A stretch of DNA of 48,485 bases from an uncultured Carboxylicivirga sp. (GTDB lineage Bacteria; Bacteroidota; Bacteroidia; Bacteroidales; Marinilabiliaceae): the NCBI GenBank assembly GCA_947491945.1, contig CANLLN010000033.1, positions 1 to 48,485 of the forward strand, read 5' to 3'. Position numbers and translations under genes: made by a program. The notes beneath the pieces were generated by a model. That model was not told where the DNA came from and searched no databases. It saw only the letters and a program-made list of their open reading frames with translations. This document shows, piece by piece, positions 16,083-25,060 of this stretch; positions within the stretch are counted from its first letter, which is position 1; each line of letters starts with the position of its first letter.

Positions 16083-17231
16083 TTATTCCAATCCCAAATG
16101 CTTTGCGATTACAATGCGCAGTATTTCTGAGGTTCCCTCGCCAATTTGCAGGATGCGCTGGTCGCGGTAAAAGCGCTCAATAGCCGATGATTTCAAAAGT
16201 CCCTGACCCGAGAACAGTTGCACGGCCTCATCGCTAATTTCCTTGGCAATATCACTGCAATAGAGCTTGGCCATGGCAGCTTCCTTGCTAAAGGGTCGTC
16301 CGGCATCTTTCAAGGCACAGGCATTGTATAGGGTGTTACGTGCCAGTTCCAGCTTAAGCGCCATATCAGACAGTTTAAAGGCATTTACCTGATAGCTCGC
16401 AATGGCCTGGCCAAATTGTTGACGTCGTTGCGCGTAGTCCATGGCCATTTCAAAGGCTCCCTGTGCCAGCCCTAAGCCCATGGCTGCAATGGACAATCGT
16501 CCGCCGTCGAGGGTTTTAAGCATCTGACCCAGTCCCTTATCGCGTTTTCCCAGCAGCTGTTCTTTGCCTATTTTTATATTATCAAAGCGGAGTTCTGCTG
16601 TATCAGAGGCGCGCCACATCATTTTTCCCAGCAGGCGTTGGGTAGTAAGGCCTTCACTGTCTCTATCTACCAAAAGGGTAGAGAAGCGCTTCTTGCCATT
16701 CTCCTCACTGGTAACGGCCAGCACGGTTATGCCTTTCATCAGCTCATTGCTGCCATTGGTGATGTAGCGTTTACTGCCGTTAATTAGCCAGTGGCCATCC
16801 TGCTCTTTAGCCTGTGTTTCCACGCCCTGTGCATCCGAGCCGGCATTTACTTCCGTTAGTCCGAAGGCCCAAAGTCCCTCACCCGATGTTAGCAGAGGTA
16901 GGTATTTTAGGCGTTGTTCTTCGGTGCCATAATTAAAGATCGGGGCAATGCCCAGACTGTTGTGGGCGCACATGGTGGCGGCCTGCGAGCTGTCGATACG
17001 TGCCAGCTCCTCAACAGCAATAATGTAGGATAGGGTGTCGCGTCCCTGTCCTCCGTATTCTGTGGGTAGGTCAACGCCAAAAAGGCCGGCTTGTCCCATT
17101 TTTTTTGTCAGCTCAACAGAGAATGTTTCGTTGGCATCTAGCTCAGCAGCTATTTCTTTTATTTCCTGCTCGGCAAAGGCCCTTACCTCCTGGCGGTAGG
17201 CTTCGTGTTGTTCGGTACTTAATATTGACAT
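16083..17231 (-). CDS. Acyl-CoA dehydrogenase, probable isovaleryl/branched-chain acyl-CoA dehydrogenase
   Basis: A 382-residue FAD-dependent acyl-CoA dehydrogenase. FGLTEVNAGSDA is the FAD/substrate signature near residue 130. WLINGSKRYITNG, RFDNIKIGKEQLLG and RRQQFGQAIASYQ follow. The C-terminal signature is RDQRILQIGEGTSEILR. The Glu in GEGTSE occupies the medium/short-chain dehydrogenase catalytic position; classical isovaleryl-CoA dehydrogenase carries a small residue there and uses a Glu elsewhere. Substrate assignment therefore rests on neighbours: both methylcrotonyl-CoA carboxylase subunits and an enoyl-CoA hydratase lie just upstream, the next three steps of leucine breakdown. Isobutyryl- or 2-methylbutyryl-CoA are alternatives. 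The gaps are 71 bp upstream and 41 bp downstream. Confidence 0.85.
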   Translation of the reverse strand: MSILSTEQHEAYRQEVRAFAEQEIKEIAAELDANETFSVELTKKMGQAGLFGVDLPTEYGGQGRDTLSYIIAVEELARIDSSQAATMCAHNSLGIAPIFNYGTEEQRLKYLPLLTSGEGLWAFGLTEVNAGSDAQGVETQAKEQDGHWLINGSKRYITNGSNELMKGITVLAVTSEENGKKRFSTLLVDRDSEGLTTQRLLGKMMWRASDTAELRFDNIKIGKEQLLGKRDKGLGQMLKTLDGGRLSIAAMGLGLAQGAFEMAMDYAQRRQQFGQAIASYQVNAFKLSDMALKLELARNTLYNACALKDAGRPFSKEAAMAKLYCSDIAKEISDEAVQLFSGQGLLKSSAIERFYRDQRILQIGEGTSEILRIVIAKHLGLE

Positions 17232-17302
17232 GTATGATTTCTTATGACGCTTAATCTGGATTGAGCGCCCGATAAAATAATTCGCTTTGTTTTTCTGATT
17301 AA

Positions 17303-19225
17303 TTAATCCGTTTTGTAAACAAGCAAAGCCTGGTTAAGTTTAACCTGATCACCGGCATGAATATGTATTTTTTCAATAATTCCATCCTTCCAGGCTTTTA
17401 TGTGGTTTTCCGTTTTCATGGCTTCCAGCACCATCAGTAGATCTCCTTTTTTCACGCTTTGTCCATCTTTCACATTCACCTTCATTACATTGGACGGTAT
17501 GGGTGCCAGGAAACGATTATGCCCTTCTGACTTTTGCGTATCAGACGGCTTATGGGGTGGTAGGCAGTCGTGAGCCACAATGCTGTGAACCGTTGCATAG
17601 TGGATGATCTCTACCCTGTTATCCTGCGCGAAGCAATACAGGTGATAGGGTTTATCATCCAGCTGAAAGCGCAGTAGAAATTCATCTGTGCTGAGTTGGG
17701 CAAGGCGGTAGCTACGGTCATTAAGCGTTACTGTAAGGCCTTCGTTATCACCTTCAAAGCTTGCTTTGAAATTTTGCTTGCCAATGGAAAAGGAAAGTTC
17801 CGGCAGGTGGCGCCAGAAACGATTTTTGATGCGCCTGTAGCGATGTGCCACGTAGGCTAAGGCCGGTATCAGCTGATCTTTGTTGGTGTTAAGTAAAGCA
17901 TCTATATTTTCACTGCAAAAGCTTGTGTCTGCTCGTCCCTGTTGGAAAACAGCATGTTGCAGCACAGCATGAAGAAAGGCTCCATTGGTATGGATGCCGC
18001 TAAGTACAAGCTCCTGATTGGCAACCACGGCCTTCTGTATGGCTTCTTCACGGGTATTGCCCCTTACAATTACCTTGGCAATCATGGGATCAAATTGGGG
18101 CTGAATGGCAATGGGCTGCGTGAATCCTATCTCCACACGAACATCCTTGGTCTTTGGAAGTATTAGATGCCTTATTTGTCCGGGTGCCGGCTGGAAATTA
18201 TTGTCAGGATCTTCGGCACAGCGTCGCAGCTCGATGGCATGTCCCCGCATGCGCAAAGCCTCCTGCTTTAGTTCTAAAGTCTCGCCGCGGGCAATTCTAA
18301 ACTGCCATTCCACCAGATCGATGCCGGTAATGGCTTCCGTAACACAGTGTTCCACCTGAATACGTGTGTTCATCTCCAGAAAATAGTGTTGTCCCTTGTC
18401 ATCCACCAGAAACTCAACGGTACCCGCATTGCTGTATTCAATGGCCTTACACAAGCGCAGGGCATCGCTGAATAGTCTTTCTTTCACCTTGGCGGCAAGA
18501 CCTGGAGCTGGCGCTTCTTCAATAATTTTCTGGAAACGACGCTGAACCGAACACTCACGTTCAAACAGATGGAGGTGATTGCCGTGCCGGTCACTCAGCA
18601 CCTGTACCTCAATATGACGTGCACCGGGCAGATATTGTTCCACGTAAAGGCGCTCATCGCCAAAGTAACGTTGTGCTTGCTTGCTAAGTATAGGCAACTG
18701 TTTAAGCAGTTCGCTTTTGTTATTGCATATCTGCATGCCTTTGCCGCCACCACCCATGGCAGCCTTCACCAACACGGGGTAGGGCAGTGTGTCTGCTTCG
18801 GCAATGATGGACTGTAAGCTCCCTTCCCACGAGGCGGTCAGCGATACGCCGGCCTGCCGTGAGATCTGACGCGCCATTTGTTTGTCACCCATCATCTTAA
18901 GGTTGTTCGCCGAAGGTCCCACGAAGGTAATACCGGCACTGTTACATGCCTCGGCTAATCGGTGGTTTTCCGATAGGAAACCGTAACCCGGATGGATGCA
19001 GTCGGCACCATAGTCTTTAGCCAGTTCAATTATCAAATCGATGTTGAGGTAATTATCCTCAAAGGGCCCTTCATCGAAGTAGTGTACTTCATCGCTCAGT
19101 TGAGCCGGAAGGGTGTCTTTCTCAAGCTTAGAGATGGTTACTACCGTGTTAAGTCCCAGCTTGTGTGCCGCCCGAATAATACGAACAGCGATTTCTCCTC
19201 TGTTGGGTATCAGTACTTTGTTCAT
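17303..19225 (-). CDS. Methylcrotonyl-CoA carboxylase alpha subunit (biotin carboxylase plus BCCP)
   Basis: About 640 residues from the ATG at 19225, two bases after the hydratase stop; a start eight codons earlier is possible. Biotin carboxylase motifs are VLIPNRGEIAVRIIRAA at the N-terminus, IHPGYGFLSEN, the ATP-grasp loop KAAMGGGGKGMQI, RDCSVQRR-like ECSVQRRFQK, and EMNTRIQVEHCVTEAITG. After a linking barrel domain, a C-terminal biotinyl domain carries VLEAMKTENH with the biotinylated Lys near residue 604 (AMKT rather than the usual AMKM). It carboxylates biotin using bicarbonate and ATP. Propionyl- or geranyl-CoA carboxylase alpha subunits look similar. The partner beta subunit type and the adjacent hydratase favour methylcrotonyl-CoA. 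Confidence 0.87.
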   Translation of the reverse strand: MNKVLIPNRGEIAVRIIRAAHKLGLNTVVTISKLEKDTLPAQLSDEVHYFDEGPFEDNYLNIDLIIELAKDYGADCIHPGYGFLSENHRLAEACNSAGITFVGPSANNLKMMGDKQMARQISRQAGVSLTASWEGSLQSIIAEADTLPYPVLVKAAMGGGGKGMQICNNKSELLKQLPILSKQAQRYFGDERLYVEQYLPGARHIEVQVLSDRHGNHLHLFERECSVQRRFQKIIEEAPAPGLAAKVKERLFSDALRLCKAIEYSNAGTVEFLVDDKGQHYFLEMNTRIQVEHCVTEAITGIDLVEWQFRIARGETLELKQEALRMRGHAIELRRCAEDPDNNFQPAPGQIRHLILPKTKDVRVEIGFTQPIAIQPQFDPMIAKVIVRGNTREEAIQKAVVANQELVLSGIHTNGAFLHAVLQHAVFQQGRADTSFCSENIDALLNTNKDQLIPALAYVAHRYRRIKNRFWRHLPELSFSIGKQNFKASFEGDNEGLTVTLNDRSYRLAQLSTDEFLLRFQLDDKPYHLYCFAQDNRVEIIHYATVHSIVAHDCLPPHKPSDTQKSEGHNRFLAPIPSNVMKVNVKDGQSVKKGDLLMVLEAMKTENHIKAWKDGIIEKIHIHAGDQVKLNQALLVYKTD

Positions 19226-19227
19226 CT

Positions 19228-20052
19228 TTATTGCTTTTGGGGATGCCATTGAGGGTTCCGTTTCTCAAAGAAGGCCCTTACGCCTTCCTGTCCTTCATCG
19301 CTTGTTCTTGCCTGTGCTATTTTATCGATGCACAGGAGTTTGTCCTCATTCTCTTTGCCATGCTTGCTTAGCGTATTCAACAACTCTTTGGTGTTCTTCA
19401 TTGCCGATGGACTGTTGGCGCTAAGTTGCTCGCAAAGGCGATTGATGCGTTGGGGTATTTCCTTGGCTTCAAGCACCTCGTGGATGAGGCCAATCCGCTT
19501 TGCTTTTTTGGCAGAGAATACTTCGCCGGTGAGCAAGAGGGCACGCGCCTGCGACAGGCCTATTTTGTTAATTACAAACGGTGCTATGGTAGCAGGAACT
19601 AATCCTAAGCGTACTTCTGAGAAGGCCATTTTGACTGTTTTCTCGGCAATCACATAGTCGGCGCAGGCCAGCAATCCCAGGGCGCCACCCATGGCATATT
19701 TTTCTACCCATACGATCACGGGTTTGGGATAGGCATTTAGTTTTTCAAAGAGCTGATAAAAGAGGTGAGCATCCTTACGGTTATCTTCATCGCTCTGTGT
19801 CACACCTGCTTTCATCCAATGCAAATCAGCACCTGCACAGAACATTCCATCGGCACCGCGCAGCACCATGAGGCGAAGTTTGTCATTGACTGCCACGCGA
19901 TCAAGCACGCACAGCAGTTCGTTGATCATCTCTTTGGACAATGCATTTTTCTTTGCCGGATCATTCAGAAGAATGCGTGCTACGCCCTTCGATTGATTGA
20001 CAACGACCAACTGTTGATTACATTCTGAAGATGCCATACTTTGTTTTTTCAT
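19228..20052 (-). CDS. Enoyl-CoA hydratase family protein, probable methylglutaconyl-CoA hydratase
   Basis: About 274 residues from the ATG at 20052; an ATG at 20037 is equally possible. Either start overlaps the end of the carboxyltransferase gene, indicating translational coupling. The crotonase fold is clear: [20 protein letters not shown], the oxyanion loop [16 protein letters not shown], and [20 protein letters not shown] with the second oxyanion glycine. [17 protein letters not shown] contains the Glu position used by hydratases. Hydration of 3-methylglutaconyl-CoA to HMG-CoA is inferred from its place between the two methylcrotonyl-CoA carboxylase subunits, as in liu-type leucine clusters. 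Isolated crotonase sequence alone would not fix the substrate. Confidence 0.85.
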   Translation of the reverse strand: MKKQSMASSECNQQLVVVNQSKGVARILLNDPAKKNALSKEMINELLCVLDRVAVNDKLRLMVLRGADGMFCAGADLHWMKAGVTQSDEDNRKDAHLFYQLFEKLNAYPKPVIVWVEKYAMGGALGLLACADYVIAEKTVKMAFSEVRLGLVPATIAPFVINKIGLSQARALLLTGEVFSAKKAKRIGLIHEVLEAKEIPQRINRLCEQLSANSPSAMKNTKELLNTLSKHGKENEDKLLCIDKIAQARTSDEGQEGVRAFFEKRNPQWHPQKQ

Positions 20053-21619
20053 TTTTGTTGTTGGATAGAATGCGCAGTACCTGACCGGCGACTTGCCTTG
20101 TAGCTGTTGGTGTAATGATCCCATCGTCCCACAATCGGCTGGTGCTGTAGTAGGGCGAGCCTTCTTCCTCGTATTTTTCCAATATGGAGCTTTCTATTTT
20201 GTTTAATCGATCCTCGTCTATTTCCTCATTGCGTACCTTAGCCTGATCACGTTTGATACTGGTAAGTACCTGTGCCGCTTGTTTTGCACCCATCACTGAG
20301 ATGCGGGCATTGGGCCACATAAACAGAAAGCGGGGATCGTAGGCCCTGCCGGCCATGGCATAATTACCGGCTCCATAAGAGCCACCCATCAGGATGGTGA
20401 AATAGGGTACGGTGGAGTTGGCCAGTGCATTCACCATCTTGGCTCCATCCTTGGCAATGCCCTTGTGCTCATAGTCTTTGCCCACCATAAAGCCGGTAAT
20501 GTTTTGCAGAAAAAGCATCGGTATTCGTCGCTCGTTGCACAGCTGTATGAAATGTGTGCCCTTAAGCGCGGATTCAGAAAACAGGATGCCATTGTTGGCC
20601 AAAATGCCCACTTGCTGTCCTTCAATTTTAGCAAATACCGTTACCAGGGTATTTCCGTATTCGGCTTTAAACTCATGAAAGGCACTGTTGTCCACCAGGC
20701 GGGCAATAATCTCGCGGACATCGAGAAAGGGTTTGCCGGGCGCAGGGATCAGGCCTGTTAGCTCATGGATATCATAATGGGGCGCCTCGTGTTTATGGTC
20801 TTCGTCAGTTGCCTCTTGAGGTAGCGTCTCCACAATGTTGCGACAGATGTGCAGGGCATGCTCATCATTATCGGCAAGGTGATCGGCCACACCGGATATC
20901 TGCGTGTGAACCGCACCTCCCCCTAATTCTTCAGCACTCACCTCTTCACCTGTTGCGGCTTTAACCAGCGGTGGGCCGGCCAAAAAGATCGTGCCTTGTT
21001 CTTTCACAATGATGGTTTCGTCACTCATAGCCGGCACGTAAGCGCCACCGGCCGTACAAGAGCCCATCACCAGAGCTATTTGGGCAATGCCCGCTGCCGA
21101 CATGCGCGCCTGATTAAAAAAGATACGTCCAAAATCATCTTTATCGGGAAATACCTCGGCCTGATTGGGTAAAAAAACACCACCACTGTCCACCAGATAA
21201 ATGCAGGGCAGATGGTTTTGCATCGCTATTTCCTGGGCGCGCAGGTGTTTCTTAATGGTCTCGGCAATGTAGGTGCCACCCTTTACCGTGGCATCATTGG
21301 CAATGATCATTACCTGCCGATTGTGCACTCGCCCAATACCCGTTACAATACCTGCAGCAGGAAAATTATTGTCGTATTGGCCAAAGGCTGCCAGGGGAGA
21401 TAGTTCCAGAAAGTAACTGTCTTGATCCAACAGGTAGTCAATGCGCTGTCGAACCGTTAACTTTCCTTTTGCTTTGTGCTTTTTAAGGGCTTTTTCGCCT
21501 CCGCCCAGCATCGTGTTGCGTAGGTGAGCGTGGTAGTTCTCCGCTAATATCTTGTTTAAGGCTTGGTTAGCTATAAACTCTTCGGAATCTTTGTCTATGG
21601 TTGATTTGTACTTAAACAT
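20018..21619 (-). CDS. Methylcrotonyl-CoA carboxylase beta subunit (carboxyltransferase)
   Basis: A 533-residue carboxyltransferase. The N-terminal half has [20 protein letters not shown] and [14 protein letters not shown], then [20 protein letters not shown]. That last block, with [19 protein letters not shown], distinguishes methylcrotonyl-CoA from propionyl-CoA carboxyltransferases. [18 protein letters not shown] forms the acyl-CoA oxyanion site, and [20 protein letters not shown] follows. The C-terminal half binds biotin ([40 protein letters not shown]). It transfers CO2 from biotin to 3-methylcrotonyl-CoA. As the first gene of the nine-gene run, it lies 143 bp from lolA, with a terminator for lolA inside that gap, so the operon promoter should lie at 21620-21713. 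Confidence 0.93.
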   Translation of the reverse strand: MFKYKSTIDKDSEEFIANQALNKILAENYHAHLRNTMLGGGEKALKKHKAKGKLTVRQRIDYLLDQDSYFLELSPLAAFGQYDNNFPAAGIVTGIGRVHNRQVMIIANDATVKGGTYIAETIKKHLRAQEIAMQNHLPCIYLVDSGGVFLPNQAEVFPDKDDFGRIFFNQARMSAAGIAQIALVMGSCTAGGAYVPAMSDETIIVKEQGTIFLAGPPLVKAATGEEVSAEELGGGAVHTQISGVADHLADNDEHALHICRNIVETLPQEATDEDHKHEAPHYDIHELTGLIPAPGKPFLDVREIIARLVDNSAFHEFKAEYGNTLVTVFAKIEGQQVGILANNGILFSESALKGTHFIQLCNERRIPMLFLQNITGFMVGKDYEHKGIAKDGAKMVNALANSTVPYFTILMGGSYGAGNYAMAGRAYDPRFLFMWPNARISVMGAKQAAQVLTSIKRDQAKVRNEEIDEDRLNKIESSILEKYEEEGSPYYSTSRLWDDGIITPTATRQVAGQVLRILSNNKNEKTKYGIFRM

Positions 21620-21713
21620 CTTTATTTCTCTATTCGAAATTTATAACCTTTAGCACGGTTAAATGTTCAGCCAAACAGGAAATAAAATGAACGCAAAAGT
21701 TCAGTTTTAAGCA

Positions 21714-21740
21714 CAAAAAAAGTCCGACAAAGCCGGACTT
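21714..21740 (-). terminator. Intrinsic terminator after lolA
   Basis: On the minus strand AAGTCCG pairs with CGGACTT across a 7-nt loop, and a run of seven or more T follows. It separates the ftsK-lolA transcript from the nine-gene cluster downstream. Confidence 0.8.
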
Positions 21741-21763
21741 CTTAGCAGTATTTTATCAGCGGT

Positions 21764-22405
21764 TTAGCGCATGTCAATTACATCAACATCAGGGTGAGCT
21801 GCTGAATTAAATGCGAATGTACTGTCGTTAAAGGTCTTATCGGTTGACATATTCTTCACAATAACGGTATAGTTGTTACCGTCTTTGCCCACCTGGCGGA
21901 TGGAGTATAGCTGCAAGCTGTCCTTAAGAATCAATAACTTGATGCGTGAAAAAGGTTTATCACGATTCTCGGGGTATAGGTCAATCTCGTGGCAGGCCTT
22001 GCCATCAGCTGTTCCTTCGGCCACGTAGTTAAAGGTGTAGCCTTTTTCGTAGATGGTAAAAATGGTTGCCGGGTTCAGCGTTTCTTCATCTTCCAAATCA
22101 GGAATTGTAATATTTACTTCACCGGCATCTAACATGTGGGTGTACAACACTTCCCCATCAAAGTAGGTGTCTACATCCATTAGATTCACCTTGTATTTAT
22201 TGCCCTTAATGATGATGTTGCCTTCATAAACTTCGTGTATTTCTTCCTGTAGGTTTTCCAGCGAAAAAGAAAAGTCTGCCACGATAGACTGATAGCCTTT
22301 AGTTTTAAGGGAAACTTTATCAAGAATTTCTTTGGCTTTCTCTGGTGATTGAGCCGTTCCCCACAGGCTAAGTGTAGCCAGAATAATTGTTACAATGTAC
22401 TTCAT
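21764..22405 (-). CDS. lolA: LolA-like outer-membrane lipoprotein carrier protein
   Basis: A 213-residue exported protein with a signal peptide (MKYIVTIILATLSLWGTAQS, about 19 residues). The body fits the LolA half-barrel: an N-terminal helix SPEKAKEILDKVSLKTKGY, then QSIVADFSFSL, GNIIIKGNKYKVNLMDVDTY, FDGEVLYTHMLDAGEVNI, and the lid region DEETLNPATIFTIYEKGY. LolA carries lipoproteins across the periplasm from the LolCDE exporter to the outer membrane. It lies 67 bp downstream of ftsK on the same strand, an order common in Bacteroidota, and ends before a strong terminator. Sequence divergence from proteobacterial LolA is normal for this phylum. Confidence 0.87.
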   Translation of the reverse strand: MKYIVTIILATLSLWGTAQSPEKAKEILDKVSLKTKGYQSIVADFSFSLENLQEEIHEVYEGNIIIKGNKYKVNLMDVDTYFDGEVLYTHMLDAGEVNITIPDLEDEETLNPATIFTIYEKGYTFNYVAEGTADGKACHEIDLYPENRDKPFSRIKLLILKDSLQLYSIRQVGKDGNNYTVIVKNMSTDKTFNDSTFAFNSAAHPDVDVIDMR

Positions 22406-22472
22406 ATTTTGCTTTCTACTAATTTTAATGTTGATCTATGTCAGCTTTCAATTATTGTTCCAAAAATAGAAT

Positions 22473-24929
22473 CTAATTAAACTGGCTCAGGAGTTTTTCC
22501 AGCTCCAGCTCATCGGGCATGAGCACCTGACGGGCTTTACTACCCTCGAAGGGCCCCACAATACCGGCGGCTTCCAGCTGATCAATGATGCGTCCGGCAC
22601 GGTTGTAACCAATGGAAAAACGGCGCTGAATGAGTGAGGTGGAACCACTTTGGTTAGCTACCACCACGCGGGCAGCTTCTTCAAACATAGGGTCGCGTTT
22701 GCTCAGATCTACTTCGCCGGCGGCAGCTTCGGAGCTGTTTTCACCCACATACTCGGGCAGAAGGAAGGCAGAAGTATAACCTCTTTGGGCACCGATAAAA
22801 TCGTTGATGCGCTCCACTTCGGGCGTGTCCACAAAGGCACACTGTACGCGCACCAGGTCGCTGCCCTGCGATATGAGCATATCACCCCGTCCGATCAGCT
22901 GATTGGCTCCCGGTGAATCCAGAATAGTGCGTGAGTCAATCATAGAGGCTACCTTAAAGGCTACGCGGGTTGGGAAGTTGGCTTTGATGACCCCGGTAAT
23001 GATATTGGTAGATGGGCGCTGGGTAGCCACAATCATGTGGATGCCTACGGCACGTGCCAGCTGTGCAATTCGGGCGATCGGCAGTTCCACCTCCTTGCCG
23101 GCGGTCATAATCAGGTCGGCGAACTCATCAATAATAACCACGATGTACGGCAAAAAACGGTGCCCCTTTTCCGGGTTCAGGCGTCGCTTCACAAATTTAT
23201 GGTTGTATTCCTTAATATTACGGGCGTGTGCTCCTTTCAGCAGCTCGTAGCGGTTATCCATCTCAATGGCCAGCGAGTTAAGGGTGTTTACCACCTTCTG
23301 TACATCCGTAATGATGGGATCTTCTTCGTCGGGCATCTTAGCCAGGAAGTGACGTTCTATTTTTGAATAGATGTTCAATTCCACCTTCTTGGGATCCACC
23401 ATCACAAATTTTAGCTGCGAAGGGTGTTTCTTATACAGAAGGGAGGAGATAATGGCATTAAGTCCCACCGACTTACCCTGTCCGGTAGCACCGGCCACCA
23501 GCATGTGAGGTGCCTTGGCCAGATCCAGAACAAAGGTTTCGTTGGAGATGGTTTTTCCTAAAGCTATGGGCAGCTCATATTTTGAATTCTGAAATTTCTT
23601 GGCGTTGATGATGGAGCGCATGGCCACCACTTCCGGATCGGAATTGGGTACTTCAATACCAATGGTGCCCCGTCCCGGAATGGGCGCAATAATACGAATA
23701 CCCAGTGCAGCTAGCGATAGGGCAATATCATCTTCCAGATTTTTAATTTTTGAGATGCGTACGCCGGGTGCCGGTACAATTTCGTAGAGGGTTACCGTTG
23801 GCCCCACGGTAGCTTTAATATTTTTAATCTGTATTTTGTAGTCCTCAAGGGTTTTGACAATGCGGTTTTTGTTGGTTTCCAGCTCATCCATCGAAACCTC
23901 GGAATTATCGGCGCTGTGATCGTCCAGTAAATCGATGGTGGGTAATTTGTAAGATGACAGATCCATGGTAGGGTCGTAGTCTCCCAATGGCTCGTTCTCC
24001 AAGGTATCCAGCAATTCCTCTTCCTCGTGTTTCTCGATGGTCAGGTTAAGGTCGGCCTCTTCCTCTGTGTGCGAAGGATCAACGGTTGGTGAAAACTCCA
24101 GTGTTGCCCCCATTTCGGCCTCACGCGGTGTTGCCGTTTCGTTTTCCTCCTCCTGCTCCTGGTTGACAGGCTGGGGTTCGGGGGTGCTTTCTTCTTCCGT
24201 ATCGATATTCTCTGTTTTTGTCTCAACCTGGGCCTGTGGTTCTTCATCAGCAGGAGCGGTTGCTTCCTGTTCAGAGGCTGTTGTGGGTGCCTCTTTTTGT
24301 GCGTTTTTATTAACAGGACGACTTATCAAGTGAAAAAAGGATTCAAAACTGTAAGATAAGTAGGCAAGCAGGGTAGCAATAAGTAAAATAATTGTTCCCA
24401 CACCTCCAATAGCGGCCGATAGCCATTTACTCATGTGATATCCGTGTTGTCCACCTAATAGTAAATATTGCTCATTCACTGCACTGTTAAAGATAAAGCC
24501 TAGTGCCACCGACAACCATACTGATACTGCAAAAGAGTGTGCAATGGTTTTCTTCAAGGGCAGAATACGTGCTCCTAATAGACGAAAACCAACAACAAAC
24601 AGAATAAGCACCAGCGAGAAAGCGGCCAGGCCGATGCCGCGGTTGATAAACATGTCGGCAAACAAGGCACCCCGATGTCCCGTCCAGTTGTGAACCACCA
24701 CATCGGAACTGGTAAACAGCTCCCATGGATTGATATCAAAAAGACTCTTATCGGCAAAGCCGGTAAAAAGGAATGAAAAAAAGGCCAGCAGGAAGTAGAA
24801 GGCGATCCCAATGGTGAAGATGCCGGATATGAAGCGAAACTTGAAATTCTGAAACGTATTTCGTATTACGCTGATCCGTTGTTTAATACTACTTTGCTGC
24901 GCTTTGCTTTTGGTCTTTTTTTTCGCCAT
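22473..24929 (-). CDS. ftsK: FtsK/SpoIIIE-family DNA translocase
   Basis: An 818-residue DNA pump that clears chromosome termini at the division septum. Residues 1-30 are basic and about 30-200 contain four membrane helices (FISGIFTIGIAFYFLLAFFS first). Residues 200-335 are an acidic, Glu/Pro/Gln-rich linker. The alpha/beta motor has IGIEVPN, the Walker A loop GATGQGKSVGLNA near residue 475, FVMVDPKKVELNIY, and the Walker B strand VVIIDEFADLIM. ATQRPSTNIITGVIKANFPT is the conserved translocase block. The C-terminal gamma winged helix (SLIQRRFSIGYNRAGRIIDQ) would read KOPS-like sites. Length is typical for the phylum. It is followed by lolA in the same transcript. Confidence 0.97.
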   Translation of the reverse strand: MAKKKTKSKAQQSSIKQRISVIRNTFQNFKFRFISGIFTIGIAFYFLLAFFSFLFTGFADKSLFDINPWELFTSSDVVVHNWTGHRGALFADMFINRGIGLAAFSLVLILFVVGFRLLGARILPLKKTIAHSFAVSVWLSVALGFIFNSAVNEQYLLLGGQHGYHMSKWLSAAIGGVGTIILLIATLLAYLSYSFESFFHLISRPVNKNAQKEAPTTASEQEATAPADEEPQAQVETKTENIDTEEESTPEPQPVNQEQEEENETATPREAEMGATLEFSPTVDPSHTEEEADLNLTIEKHEEEELLDTLENEPLGDYDPTMDLSSYKLPTIDLLDDHSADNSEVSMDELETNKNRIVKTLEDYKIQIKNIKATVGPTVTLYEIVPAPGVRISKIKNLEDDIALSLAALGIRIIAPIPGRGTIGIEVPNSDPEVVAMRSIINAKKFQNSKYELPIALGKTISNETFVLDLAKAPHMLVAGATGQGKSVGLNAIISSLLYKKHPSQLKFVMVDPKKVELNIYSKIERHFLAKMPDEEDPIITDVQKVVNTLNSLAIEMDNRYELLKGAHARNIKEYNHKFVKRRLNPEKGHRFLPYIVVIIDEFADLIMTAGKEVELPIARIAQLARAVGIHMIVATQRPSTNIITGVIKANFPTRVAFKVASMIDSRTILDSPGANQLIGRGDMLISQGSDLVRVQCAFVDTPEVERINDFIGAQRGYTSAFLLPEYVGENSSEAAAGEVDLSKRDPMFEEAARVVVANQSGSTSLIQRRFSIGYNRAGRIIDQLEAAGIVGPFEGSKARQVLMPDELELEKLLSQFN

Positions 24930-25060
24930 GCTTTCAATTATTGTCCGAGGTATTGCTTACTGACAAAAATAATAATAATAAAACAACGACCAATGCAATG
25001 CTACACACCTCGCTGTAATCAGTCGATAGTGCGCGCTATAAGCTATTGTATGATATGGTT

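Noticed and set aside
17303-21619. Reading the two carboxylase genes as propionyl-CoA or acetyl-CoA carboxylase
   Set aside because: The beta subunit has the methylcrotonyl-type block ([20 protein letters not shown]) and the adjoining hydratase and dehydrogenase fit leucine breakdown.
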